Positions 54,374 to 62,807 of a stretch of DNA of 64,000 nt are shown here, piece after piece. This stretch comes from Gloeobacter violaceus PCC 7421 (GTDB lineage Bacteria; Cyanobacteriota; Cyanobacteriia; Gloeobacterales; Gloeobacteraceae). Numbering within the stretch: position 1 is the first letter of the stretch; each line of letters starts with the position of its first letter. The stretch lies in the NCBI RefSeq assembly GCF_000011385.1, contig NC_005125.1:1364001-1428000 (forward strand). The letters run 5' to 3'. The notes under the pieces were generated by a model that was not told the DNA's origin, ran no database searches, and worked only from the letters and a program-made list of their open reading frames with translations. The position numbers and the translations under genes are program-made.

Positions 54374-56553
54374 TGCACTTCGAGGGTTTCCCCTTCGGGA
54401 ATCGCCGCTTCAAAACGGCCGTCGCGGGCGAGCACGACGATAAATTGCGGCTGAACGCCCGAACTCATCTCCAGATCTTCCCAGGGCACGGCCAATTCCA
54501 GGCACTCCTGCACAGCGAAGCGGGTGGAGGTGGGCACATCGTGCCAATGGTCATACTCGCCTGCCGCCTTCAACTGGCAGTGGCGATGCTGCAGGTGCAA
54601 CTCCAGGCCGTGGCGAAACTGGTAGCTGGCCGTTCCCTGCGCCGGGCGTTCCCTGAGCGGCAGGACACTGTTGTGGTGAACCTGGTGGGGGTAGTACCAG
54701 TAGAGGTGCACCGCCTGGGGCCGCTCGCCGCCGAAGTCAAGGCGCAGATAAAAATGGCGGTGATCGGTGCCGTACCAGACGCGCTGGACACTAGCCGCCC
54801 GGTGCATCGTGCCGCGCGCCCCGCCCACCTCGTAACAACCGGCCTCCCTCCACTCCTGCTCAAAGCCGTATCCGGTAATCTGCGGTTGGATGAAGGCCCT
54901 GGGCACCCGGCTTCCGGGCGCATCGTGGCGCTCCAGGGCCGAACGGAGGGCCTTGGGGATCGCTTCGCCGAGCGAGACGTACAGCGCCTGCAGATGCTCG
55001 CGAAAGAGTTGGTCGAATAAAGCGTCCTGGGCGGAGCTGTGGCCGTAGCCGAACCACCAGAACCAGTCGGACCCCTGCGCCGCCCAGAGCGCCTCCCAGG
55101 AGGCATCGGTGGCGCGCGGGTGGCCTTCGATCACCTGGCGGGCCTGGGCGAGCAGTTCCCAGGCGCGGTTTTTGACCGGATCGCCTATCCAGGTGGTGAA
55201 ATCGGCGTTGATCCACGAGCCGCTGTGGAGGCGCTCGAGCGGGATCGAACGCTCGGCACCGAAGCGGTCGAGGTATTCGCTGACGGTGACGAGTTTGATC
55301 GAGCGGTGGCGCGAGAGGCGGGAGTAGAGCGCTTCGAGGAAGGGTTTGCCGTCCTGGTTGTAGTACTCCCAGCAGTTCTCGCCGTCGAGGGCCACCGTCA
55401 CCAAATGCGGCCCGGGGGCTTTCTGGGCCTTGATGAGGCGGCCGATGGCCTCCAGTTGTTCGATAAAGTCGCGGGCGGCCTCCTCCGCCGGGCGACCGGC
55501 GTACTCGAAGCCGATCAAATCCGACAGGCGGGTGTCGCGAAAGACCACCGAGACCGGCCCGGCGGGCGTCTCCACCAGATAGGGCCGGTAGAGCAAGTCC
55601 GGCGCCTGGACATGGCCGTAGTCGTCGCGGTTGAAAAAGTGGTCGATCGAACAGCCGAGCACGCCCTCGTCGGAGACCAGCCACTTGAAACCCGCCTTCA
55701 CCACCTCAGGCAAGACCGCCGGGCTCACCGACTCTTCCGAAGGCCACAGCCCGCGCGGATCGCAGTCGAAGCGGGTCTGATAATTTTCTTTGCCCTTGAG
55801 CAGTTGCGTGCGCACATCCTGGGGCCAGTGGAAGCGCGAGCGCGGCAGCGCCATCTGGGGCCGTGCCGCCCGGCCGCTGTCGGTGTTGGCGAGCAAAGGC
55901 AAAATCGGGTGGGTGTAGGGGGTGGTCGTCACCTCGATCTGCCCGCGCTCCTGCATGATTTTGTGCTGGCCGACGATGCGGCTCATGATCTCGCGCTGTT
56001 TGGCGTAGATGGCCTCGCGATCGGCGAGGGTGAAGCCGCTGTCTCGGGCGATCCAGGAGCGCACCTGCGGGTCTTCTTCCTGAAAAATGGGGTCGAACCA
56101 ACAGAGGTTGTGCCAGGCGAGCAAATCTTCGTACTCCGCCGCCTGCCAGTGCTCCAGGCACCAGTTGGTGCCGTGCTGCTGGCGCATCTCCAATAGTTGG
56201 CTGTAGCGCGGGTAAGGATAGATGAGATTTTCCCAGTTGGCGTCGAAGAACCGCTCGATGATAAAGCGCCGGTCGCCGGCTGTGAGTTGCGCCACCGGTT
56301 TGAGCAGCACCTCCAGCCACGGGTCCATGGCCGTCCCGGCGATATAGTCTTCGATCTGCATCAACAGCGACGGCACCAGGTTAAAAGTCTGGTGCAGCTT
56401 CGGATAGCGCTCCAGAATCAAAGCCAGATCCAGATAATCCTTGGTGCCGTGCAGCCGCACCCAGGGCATCAGATAGCGGCCCGACAGGGCACTTCTGTAG
56501 AGCGGTTGGTGCTGGTGCCAGATAAAGGCCACGTAAAGCGGATGGCTTGTCAC
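54364..56553 (-). CDS. Glycoside hydrolase family 57 (alpha-amylase/branching type)
   Basis: The 729-residue GH57 protein starts with the HQHQPLY motif, continues with LHGTKDYLDLALIL and FNLVPSLLMQIEDY, and has the nucleophile region GLWPSEESVSPAVLPEVVKA and later WFWWFGYGHSSAQDALFDQL. The C-terminal domain is beta-rich. GH57 enzymes act on alpha-glucans as amylases, 4-alpha-glucanotransferases or branching enzymes. With glgB in the same region, glycogen metabolism is likely. The start is GTG with GGGG upstream. Confidence 0.92.
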   Translation of the reverse strand: MTSHPLYVAFIWHQHQPLYRSALSGRYLMPWVRLHGTKDYLDLALILERYPKLHQTFNLVPSLLMQIEDYIAGTAMDPWLEVLLKPVAQLTAGDRRFIIERFFDANWENLIYPYPRYSQLLEMRQQHGTNWCLEHWQAAEYEDLLAWHNLCWFDPIFQEEDPQVRSWIARDSGFTLADREAIYAKQREIMSRIVGQHKIMQERGQIEVTTTPYTHPILPLLANTDSGRAARPQMALPRSRFHWPQDVRTQLLKGKENYQTRFDCDPRGLWPSEESVSPAVLPEVVKAGFKWLVSDEGVLGCSIDHFFNRDDYGHVQAPDLLYRPYLVETPAGPVSVVFRDTRLSDLIGFEYAGRPAEEAARDFIEQLEAIGRLIKAQKAPGPHLVTVALDGENCWEYYNQDGKPFLEALYSRLSRHRSIKLVTVSEYLDRFGAERSIPLERLHSGSWINADFTTWIGDPVKNRAWELLAQARQVIEGHPRATDASWEALWAAQGSDWFWWFGYGHSSAQDALFDQLFREHLQALYVSLGEAIPKALRSALERHDAPGSRVPRAFIQPQITGYGFEQEWREAGCYEVGGARGTMHRAASVQRVWYGTDHRHFYLRLDFGGERPQAVHLYWYYPHQVHHNSVLPLRERPAQGTASYQFRHGLELHLQHRHCQLKAAGEYDHWHDVPTSTRFAVQECLELAVPWEDLEMSSGVQPQFIVVLARDGRFEAAIPEGETLEVQVP

Positions 56554-56631
56554 AAAGACCCCTGCCCAAAATTTCTTTCAGGGTATCAAGGGGATCACAA
56601 AAAAGGTGTCGGCGGACAAGCCGAAATGCCC

Positions 56632-57630
56632 TCAGGCTTCCTCCGCTTCAGGCGGCAGTTCCTCTTCGTATTGCTCTTCGGGCAGCGGCTCTTCGGCAGC
56701 TTCCATACCGGGCTCCGCCTGGGCTACTGCCTCCTCGGAGACCTCCGGCTCCACTTCGCTATCGGTGAGGTTGCCCCAGAGATCCTGCACCCCTTCCACC
56801 ACGTTCGAGCCGACTTCGCCGAAGAAACCGGTGACCTCGTTTAAGGTTTCGCCGGGATTTTCGACCCACTCGGCGGCCCCTTCGCCGATGGCCGAGCCGA
56901 CGGCGACGGTCGTATCGACGGCAAAATCGGCAGCGCGCGCCCAGGTTTCCCCGGTAAATAGCCCAGCGACATTGCCGCCGATGTTGTCGATGCCCTCGGA
57001 CAGATCCGTCGTCACCTCGCCCCAACCCTCTGCCAGTTCTTCGCCGGCATTGCCCAGTCCTTCGCCGATATCTGCAAACCCACCGCCAAAATCGCCCTGC
57101 AAAAAGTTGTCCGCCGAAGCGAAGGCACCATCGGCCGCGTCGTAGGCACTCTCCAGCAGGCCGCCGCCGGTGTGCACCACCGCCTCGGTCAGTTCCCCTT
57201 CGGCAAAACCGTCCGCCACCGCGTAGGCGAGCATGGCGTTGGAGGCCAGACTGGCACCGCCCGAGGCCGTCTCGGCCGCCACCGCCCTACCTGCAAGATC
57301 GTCGGCCTGGGCAGTCATCGACGCGATTTTCTCCTGGGCAAAGGCAATCCCTTCGTCGTAGATCTGCGCGGTGGATTGTGCAGCTTCGTCGCTAAATTCG
57401 GCGGCCTTGTAGGCGACTTGCTGAGGGCCTTCGACATTCAGCCGATCGAGAAAGGCCTCTTGACTGCCTCTTTCCCACAAAATATCGTCCGCTTGATTTG
57501 CAAGATCTGCGCTGTAGGCTCCCAGTTTTTCCGAGGCGACGCCCAGTCTTTCGGATCCCGCCACCGCCGCAGGAACCGTTGCTCCTGCCAATACATTTTC
57601 GTCTTCGCGCTCCGTCTGCTGGCTTGTCAT
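56632..57630 (-). CDS. Hypothetical acidic Gly/Ala-rich repeat-like protein
   Basis: A 332-residue, strongly acidic protein without Cys, signal peptide or clear membrane helix. The N-terminal half is amphipathic helical (LGAYSADLANQADDILWERG). The middle has irregular Gly-rich repeats of about 15-20 residues (NFLQGDFGGGFADIGEGLGN, ITTDLSEGIDNIGGN-like, VGSAIGEGAAEWVENPGETL). The C-terminus is a Glu/Pro tail (EEPLPEEQYEEELPPEAEEA). Its function is unknown; the pattern recalls structural or secreted repeat proteins. Confidence 0.6.
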   Translation of the reverse strand: MTSQQTEREDENVLAGATVPAAVAGSERLGVASEKLGAYSADLANQADDILWERGSQEAFLDRLNVEGPQQVAYKAAEFSDEAAQSTAQIYDEGIAFAQEKIASMTAQADDLAGRAVAAETASGGASLASNAMLAYAVADGFAEGELTEAVVHTGGGLLESAYDAADGAFASADNFLQGDFGGGFADIGEGLGNAGEELAEGWGEVTTDLSEGIDNIGGNVAGLFTGETWARAADFAVDTTVAVGSAIGEGAAEWVENPGETLNEVTGFFGEVGSNVVEGVQDLWGNLTDSEVEPEVSEEAVAQAEPGMEAAEEPLPEEQYEEELPPEAEEA

Positions 57631-57679
57631 GGCCGGTCAATCTCCACGCTTCCACTCCTTCTGTAGGGACAAAGCCAAA

Positions 57680-57707
57680 GGCTCCCCTTCCTGGCCGAAG
57701 GGGAGCC
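57680..57707. terminator. Perfect 11-bp terminator-like hairpin
   Basis: GGCTCCCCTTC and GAAGGGGAGCC flank a six-base loop just after the nitroreductase-fragment stop on the minus strand, followed by TTTGGCTTTG. Confidence 0.65.
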
Positions 57708-57722
57708 CACCGGCAAATCGTC

Positions 57723-57890
57723 CTACGGCCGGTACGGAGTTCCCAGCGTTTCGCTAAACACGTTGTACTCGAAGGGCAGCCTGCCAGGATTCGGCCCGGG
57801 CTCGGCGGCGTAACCGATCGGCACCACCACGGCGATGGCGGTATTCGGCTCGTCCGCAGCACCGATTACCGCTTTGACAGCAGTCTGCAT
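57723..57890 (-). pseudogene. C-terminal fragment of a nitroreductase-family protein
   Basis: The 55-codon frame contains AVKAVIGAADEPNTAIAVVV then PIGYAAEPGPNPGRLPFEYN, which resembles the end of flavin nitroreductases (ALLPIGYPAE.P...R). The FMN-binding body is absent upstream. A GGAG lies about ten bases before the ATG, so a short peptide could still be made. It ends at a good terminator hairpin. Confidence 0.5.
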
Positions 57891-57991
57891 AGGCTGGCTC
57901 CTTGAGGTGTCACAGAATCCTGAATGGTCCCATGCCGGCATGTACAAGACTATTGATTAAAGTCAATTTCCAGCTCCGCCATGTTGCCGAG

Positions 57992-58096
57992 ATGCCCCGA
58001 CCGACAACCTGGATGCTGGTCTTGATTGCACTCTTGATGAATCTACTATGGGATATGGTCTACTGGCAGATCTCGCCAGATAAAGAGGCGCCATGA
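57992..58096 (+). CDS. Possible small membrane protein coupled to Uma2
   Basis: A 34-residue frame, MPRPTTWMLVLIALLMNLLW..., is a single hydrophobic helix with a charged end (SPDKEAP). Its TGA overlaps the ATG of the following Uma2 gene. The ribosome site is weak, so it could be a leader peptide that couples translation. Confidence 0.35.
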   Translation: MPRPTTWMLVLIALLMNLLWDMVYWQISPDKEAP

Positions 58097-58875
58097 CGAG
58101 CTTCAGGCCTTTTGTCGCATCACAGTCGGAGCCGCCGCTGCCGACAATGTACGATCTGCCGAGCGAAAATCCGGAGGAACCCGGTTTGCCGGATGAGTTT
58201 CACGATTGGCAGCCGCAGTTGCTGTCTCAGACCTTTCAGCCGCCGGCTTATCCCTGCGATCGGGTCTTCACCGCCTCGGATTTGAATCTATATTACGATT
58301 CGCTCAACACCGGTCTTTTCAAGCGTCCGGACTGGTTTGCCGTGGTGGGCGTGCCCCGCCTGGTGGGTTCCGGCCGCCTCAGCTACGTGGCCTGGAAGGA
58401 AGGACGATCGCCGATTGTGGTTGTCGAACTGCTTTCGCCCAGTACCCAGGAAGCAGATCAAGGCCAGACCCTGCGCGGTCAACAACCGCCATCCAAGTGG
58501 GAAGTGTACGAAAATATCCTTCGAGTACCATACTACGTGCTGTTCAATCGGGAGGCCAACATTTTCCGGATTTTTCAGTTGGAGGGTGCCAGCTACCAGG
58601 AGCTGTCCGAGCCAAATCTGTGGATCAAAGAGTTGCAAATTGGCCTGGGGCTGTGGCAGGGAAGGTTTTCCGGGGTGGAGCGGCAGTGGCTTCGCTGGCA
58701 TGCAGCAAACGGCGAATGGATTATGACCGCCGAAGAGGATGCTTTGCAACTGGCCCAACGCGAGCGCAAGGCAAGGGAACAAGCCGAGCAACGGGCAGCG
58801 CAGGCGGAGCAAAAAGCTGCTGCTCTGGCGAAGCGCTTGCAGGCATTGGGCCTGGATCCAGACACAGAAATTTGA
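58093..58875 (+). CDS. Uma2 family protein with coiled-coil tail
   Basis: The 260-residue third Uma2 member has FKRPDWFAVVGVPRLVG and GRSPIVVVELLSPSTQE (predicted metal ligands), then PYYVLFNREANIFRIFQLEG. A C-terminal coiled coil (AQRERKAREQAEQRAAQAEQ) is like that of the protein at 8168. Its last nine residues (LQALGLDPD) parallel LRQLGIDPD there, showing common ancestry. Confidence 0.87.
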   Translation: MTSFRPFVASQSEPPLPTMYDLPSENPEEPGLPDEFHDWQPQLLSQTFQPPAYPCDRVFTASDLNLYYDSLNTGLFKRPDWFAVVGVPRLVGSGRLSYVAWKEGRSPIVVVELLSPSTQEADQGQTLRGQQPPSKWEVYENILRVPYYVLFNREANIFRIFQLEGASYQELSEPNLWIKELQIGLGLWQGRFSGVERQWLRWHAANGEWIMTAEEDALQLAQRERKAREQAEQRAAQAEQKAAALAKRLQALGLDPDTEI

Positions 58876-58877
58876 GT

Positions 58878-59831
58878 TTACAACCGCTCCCAGCCATGCG
58901 GCGCATAGCTGAAGGCGAACAAACCCGGGTGCAGAATCTCGGCCAGGATTTCGAGCGAATCGACCAATCGCGGTCCCGGCCGGTTGAAGTACTGGTTGCC
59001 GTCGACAATGAAAACTTCGCCCTTGCGCACGGCAGTGAGCGAAGTCCATTCGGGTTGACTTTCGGCCAGGGCAAGGGCCGCTTTGCGGGTGGCAGCCAGG
59101 TCGTAGCCGCAGGGCATAAAAATAATCACCTCCGGATCAGAGGCTGCCAGGGCCGTCCACTCCAGCCACGGGGAGTGCTTGCCGGTCACGCCGAAAAGGT
59201 TCACCCCGCCCGCCATCTCCACTAGTTCCGGTACCCAGTTGCCCGCCGCCATCAGCGGATCGGTCCACTCGATACAGGCCACCCGGCGACCGGTGCCTGC
59301 CGATTGCGCTTTTTCATAGCAAGCTTTTACCCGCGCCCGCAGCGACTGGACGACGTGTGCGGACGGTACACCCAGGGCCGTTCCCACCCGCGCGATGTCC
59401 TCCCAAAGGTCACCCAGCACATTCGGCTGCAGCGAGAGGATATGGGGCTGCCCACCCGTTAGGCCCGCCACCGCCGCCTCAACTTCAGACAGACTCACAG
59501 CACAGACTTCGCACTGGGCCTGGGTGAGGATGTGGGTAGGCGCCAGTTGCTCAAGCATGGCCAGATCCACTTCGTAAACACTCAGGGCGGTGGCGAGCAG
59601 CTTGCTCACCCGCTCGTGCACCTCGCGGCTGGTGCCTACCGGATCAAATTTGGGCCGCGTGCAGACGGGCAGTACGCGCACCGATTCGGGATAGTCGCAC
59701 TCGTGGGAGCGGCCTACCAGCCGAGAAGCAAGCCCCAGCACCGCCACGATCTCAGTGGCGCTGGGTATCAATGTTACAATCCGTTGTTCAAGGTCAGGCG
59801 ACAGAGAGCCCAGAGGCGATGCTGCAGTCAT
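58878..59831 (-). CDS. BtuF-like cobalamin/metal-chelate binding protein
   Basis: This 317-residue periplasmic-binding-fold protein has IVTLIPSATEIVAVLGLASR, GRSHECDYP and a helical backbone, then LVEMAGGVNLFG and VFIVDGNQYFNRPGPRLVDS. It resembles the cobalamin-binding BtuF group, but no signal peptide is visible. It may be cytoplasmic, as some bacterial homologues are. Its 5' end overlaps that of the divergent GT39 gene by 13 bases or more. Confidence 0.85.
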   Translation of the reverse strand: MTAASPLGSLSPDLEQRIVTLIPSATEIVAVLGLASRLVGRSHECDYPESVRVLPVCTRPKFDPVGTSREVHERVSKLLATALSVYEVDLAMLEQLAPTHILTQAQCEVCAVSLSEVEAAVAGLTGGQPHILSLQPNVLGDLWEDIARVGTALGVPSAHVVQSLRARVKACYEKAQSAGTGRRVACIEWTDPLMAAGNWVPELVEMAGGVNLFGVTGKHSPWLEWTALAASDPEVIIFMPCGYDLAATRKAALALAESQPEWTSLTAVRKGEVFIVDGNQYFNRPGPRLVDSLEILAEILHPGLFAFSYAPHGWERL

Positions 59832-61603
59832 CGAAGCGCGCTCCTTCCTTTGCGGATGTTCTTACCAGCTTAGGTCTGATGGTCTACACCGCGCCGCTGC
59901 TGCTGCTGCACGCGGGCCGCCAGAGCCTGATCGGCACCGACGAGGGCTACTACGCCCAGATGGCGCGCGAAATGATCCGTGGCGGCCAGTGGCTCGCCCC
60001 GAGCTTTCTGGGAGAACCCTGGTTCGAGAAGCCCCCCCTCAACCCCTGGCTGATTGCCATCAGCTTTCAGACGTTCGGAATTAGCGAATGGAGCGCCAGG
60101 CTGCCGAGCGTGATTGCCGGGGTGGCGGGAGTCTTGCTCACCTACTGGATTGGCCGGACGCTGGTGGGGCCGCGCCGGGCGCTACTTGGGGCACTGGTGC
60201 TGCCCACGATGTACCTGTGGTTGTTCTACGGGCGTGTGGCCGTCACCGACGTCATCCTCACTACGCTCGAACTGGCGGGCCTGGGCTGTCTGCTGCTGGC
60301 CGTCCGGCCCGGCTGGAGAGCGCTCGCCGCCGGGTGGGGTATCGCCGTCGGGCTCGGATTGCTCCTCAAGACAACGATGATCCTGCTGCCGGCCGTCGCC
60401 ACCTTGCCCTGGCTCATCTGGCGCAACCGCGAGCACCGTTTGCTCACCAACCCGTATCTTTATGCCGGACTCGCGGCCGGGGTGGGGCTGTTCGGCTCCT
60501 GGTACGCGACGGCCACGAACGTCTACGGCGCGCTCGTCTACGAACAGCTGTTCGGGCATCTGTTTAAGCTCGGCAACAAAGAATTTCATCCGGTGGGGCC
60601 GTTCTACTATTTCTGGAACTTACCGGCCAATACTTTCCCGTGGACCTTTCTGGCCCTGGGCGGAGTCTGGGCGCTCCAGCGCGAAAAAAAGGCGCCGTTG
60701 CTGCTCTGGAGCTATCCGCTGGTACTGCTGTCGCTGTTGCAGCTGTTTTCTACCAAAGAACCGTACTACTTGATCCAAGCTTGCCCGTTTATTGCCCTGC
60801 TGGCCGGGGTGTGGATCGACCATTGTTGGCAGCGCAGGCGCGGACGCTCCCTGGCCGCCACCAGCTTCCTGGTGGGAATGGTGGGTCTATTGCTGGTTGT
60901 TGCGGCCCCAGTGCTTGCCTTCAACCCCACCTGGATAGACGGGGTGCAGCTTTATTTGCCCCTGGGCCTGGCTCTGGGGATTCTCTGGCTGGGGGTGCCG
61001 GTCTTCTTCCGGGTTCGGCGCAGCCTGCCCTCCGCCCAGACGCTCTGGACGGTTTCGCTCATCGGCGGTCCGTACTTCGCCCTGCTGCTCGCGGTCCTCA
61101 CCACCTTCCTGGGCGACTTCTATCCCGACTTCAAAGCCTTTTCCCAGCAGCGCCTCGCAGGCTACATCGATCCGGACGCTCCGATTGCCATGGTCTACGA
61201 AAAGAATGGCGAGCGGGTCTCAGAATTTATCGCCTTGACGTTCTACACTCCCAACCCGAGCGTGCAACTCGATGCGGCCGGGGTGCGCGCAGACGATACC
61301 CAGCGCCACTGGTGGCTCTCCCCCGAATCGCGCCAATTGCTCGACAAGTCGGGCTTTATCTACAAGCCGCTCGTCGAAGTCTTTGGCTGGACCCTTGCTC
61401 GGCGCGTCAATGCCGACAACTCCAGTTCCTCAGGTGTAAGTCTTCATGCAATGGCTGCAAAACGGGGGGAGCCGAACCGCGTCTCAATAAGTAATGGTCA
61501 TGTTGTTGGTGTTGGCCGCCTCCAGGATGTGTGGGCGCAGCCTGGGATCGTTCAGGGCGAAGGAGCGCTCATGAACCAAAGCGTTCGCAGCCCGCTCGTA
61601 TAA
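59819..61603 (+). CDS. Glycosyltransferase family 39 (ArnT/PMT-like) membrane protein
   Basis: The 594-residue multi-span protein has the catalytic first-loop Asp-Glu in IGTDEGYYAQMAREMIRGGQ, then PWFEKPPLNPWLIA and about a dozen helices, as in ArnT-like transferases that move sugars from polyprenyl phosphate to lipids or proteins. An upstream ATG at 59771 is in frame. The last 40 residues, after about FGWTLARRVNADN, lie antisense to the RES toxin gene and look unlike the family. Confidence 0.88.
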   Translation: MLQSSKRAPSFADVLTSLGLMVYTAPLLLLHAGRQSLIGTDEGYYAQMAREMIRGGQWLAPSFLGEPWFEKPPLNPWLIAISFQTFGISEWSARLPSVIAGVAGVLLTYWIGRTLVGPRRALLGALVLPTMYLWLFYGRVAVTDVILTTLELAGLGCLLLAVRPGWRALAAGWGIAVGLGLLLKTTMILLPAVATLPWLIWRNREHRLLTNPYLYAGLAAGVGLFGSWYATATNVYGALVYEQLFGHLFKLGNKEFHPVGPFYYFWNLPANTFPWTFLALGGVWALQREKKAPLLLWSYPLVLLSLLQLFSTKEPYYLIQACPFIALLAGVWIDHCWQRRRGRSLAATSFLVGMVGLLLVVAAPVLAFNPTWIDGVQLYLPLGLALGILWLGVPVFFRVRRSLPSAQTLWTVSLIGGPYFALLLAVLTTFLGDFYPDFKAFSQQRLAGYIDPDAPIAMVYEKNGERVSEFIALTFYTPNPSVQLDAAGVRADDTQRHWWLSPESRQLLDKSGFIYKPLVEVFGWTLARRVNADNSSSSGVSLHAMAAKRGEPNRVSISNGHVVGVGRLQDVWAQPGIVQGEGALMNQSVRSPLV

Positions 61604-62089
61604 CGCGATAGATTCCTCGTCGTTGTGCGCGTTGTAGCAAAGAAGGCCGTCGATGTTGGGGTATGCATCGTAAAAGTAGCGCGACCAGGACTGGCTTAAC
61701 CCCCGATCGGGCACCTTCGCGAGGGCCGCCACTGAGCCTGCCTTCATGGCGCCGGGGCCACGCAGGTCCAATAACTGCAACGTCTTGCGCGACTGGATGA
61801 AGGCCAGCTGTTGTGATTCGATTTTGACCTTGCCGGTGTCTCCAAAAGTTTCGACCAGGCAACGCGAAAGGGTAAATGCGCAGTAGTAGATAGCGCGTTG
61901 CGAATCCTCCGCCTGCCCCGGACCCCGGTGGTGCTCGAAGCGATGGATAGGGCCGAAGGATCGAAACGTCAGTGCCTGACTATTAAATCGGGATGGATCG
62001 AAAATACGCCAAAGGGGCGTACCCGCCGGCAGAGCATAGAACAGGGGATCAACCGGCCGCCTGGGTGGGGGCGGATCAATTCTGACCAC
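61484..62089 (-). CDS. RES-domain toxin
   Basis: RES toxins are NAD-degrading enzymes. The 201-residue protein has the family pattern LWRIFDPSRF, FGPIHRFEHHRG, AIYYCAFTLSRCLVETFGDT and GLSQSWSRYFYDAYPNIDGL. The GTG at 62089 lies 14 bases inside the antitoxin stop. A longer frame to 62215 runs through the antitoxin gene and is unlikely. Antitoxin first, toxin second with overlapping ends is the normal Xre/RES order. Confidence 0.85.
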   Translation of the reverse strand: MVRIDPPPPRRPVDPLFYALPAGTPLWRIFDPSRFNSQALTFRSFGPIHRFEHHRGPGQAEDSQRAIYYCAFTLSRCLVETFGDTGKVKIESQQLAFIQSRKTLQLLDLRGPGAMKAGSVAALAKVPDRGLSQSWSRYFYDAYPNIDGLLCYNAHNDEESIALYERAANALVHERSFALNDPRLRPHILEAANTNNMTITY

Positions 62090-62642
62090 GCCCGACCGCT
62101 GCGGCTTCTTCCAGTACCCGGTCGAGCATACCCTTCTTGAGTGCGTCCGCGGGTGAGAGCCCATCGAGCACTGGGTTGGGGCGCACGAACCAGGAAGCTT
62201 TGGCAAAGTCAGCAACCTGCAAAGCCTTCAGCACCGCCGACAGACCCGCGAGCACCCCATCCAGTCCCTGCGGATCGAACTGCCACAGCGGAAAACGCAG
62301 GATGCCATTGTCCATGACTGCCAGGAGCGTACGGGCCTTCACCCGATCGTGCGGTGTCTGACGCGAAGTACCCAGCAGTTTGGCGACCTCCGGCGCGGAA
62401 ATGGTCGCAGTCAGGATCTCACGGCGGTGTGCAAAGGCTCTTGCCAGAGACTCCAACTCCAGTTGCGCGCGATCCTGCAGACTATAGCGGCGTCCGAGCA
62501 ACGCATCGATCTCCCCAGAGCCGTTCTCGAGTGAACGGTGCACCTGCTCTTTCAGGATTTGGGCAAAGGTCTGCACCTCTTGGACGCTGAGATCCTTCAA
62601 CAGCTCCAGCTTCTGAGCTTCTTCCCGAGAGACGACAGCCAT
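62076..62642 (-). CDS. Xre/ParS-type antitoxin of the RES toxin
   Basis: A 188-residue protein with a helix-turn-helix in ISAPEVAKLLGTSRQTPHDR and a C-terminal MbcA/ParS/Xre toxin-binding-like domain (WQFDPQGLDGVLAGLSAVLK, WFVRPNPVLDGLSPADALKK). These antitoxins bind RES toxins and repress their own operon. The ATG at 62642 is chosen; a TTG at 62672 would add ten residues. Two near-identical 17-bp sites lie just upstream. Confidence 0.85.
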   Translation of the reverse strand: MAVVSREEAQKLELLKDLSVQEVQTFAQILKEQVHRSLENGSGEIDALLGRRYSLQDRAQLELESLARAFAHRREILTATISAPEVAKLLGTSRQTPHDRVKARTLLAVMDNGILRFPLWQFDPQGLDGVLAGLSAVLKALQVADFAKASWFVRPNPVLDGLSPADALKKGMLDRVLEEAAAVGRGQN

Positions 62643-62644
62643 AG

Positions 62645-62700
62645 ATGTCAGCAATGTCAAGTTGCACGCCAAGCATAACTTTTATGTAAGCGATGTCAAG
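62645..62700 (-). promoter_or_regulatory. Promoter and paired operator sites of the RES/Xre operon
   Basis: On the minus strand a consensus TTGACA (62699-62694) is 16 bases from TATGCT (62677-62672), giving a promoter that ends about 30 bases before the antitoxin ATG. CTTGACATCGCTTACAT (62700-62684) and CTTGACATTGCTGACAT (62661-62645) are 17-bp direct repeats matching at 15 positions and flanking the -10 region. They are well placed for antitoxin autorepression. Confidence 0.65.
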
Positions 62701-62807
62701 GCTGTCGGAAGTCTGGGTGCGCCGAGCGATGAGAGATTGGGCTTATCAACTTAACTGACGTAGCAATTGCTGAGCACAGTAAAAACGCACACATTTGGAG
62801 AAGTAAA

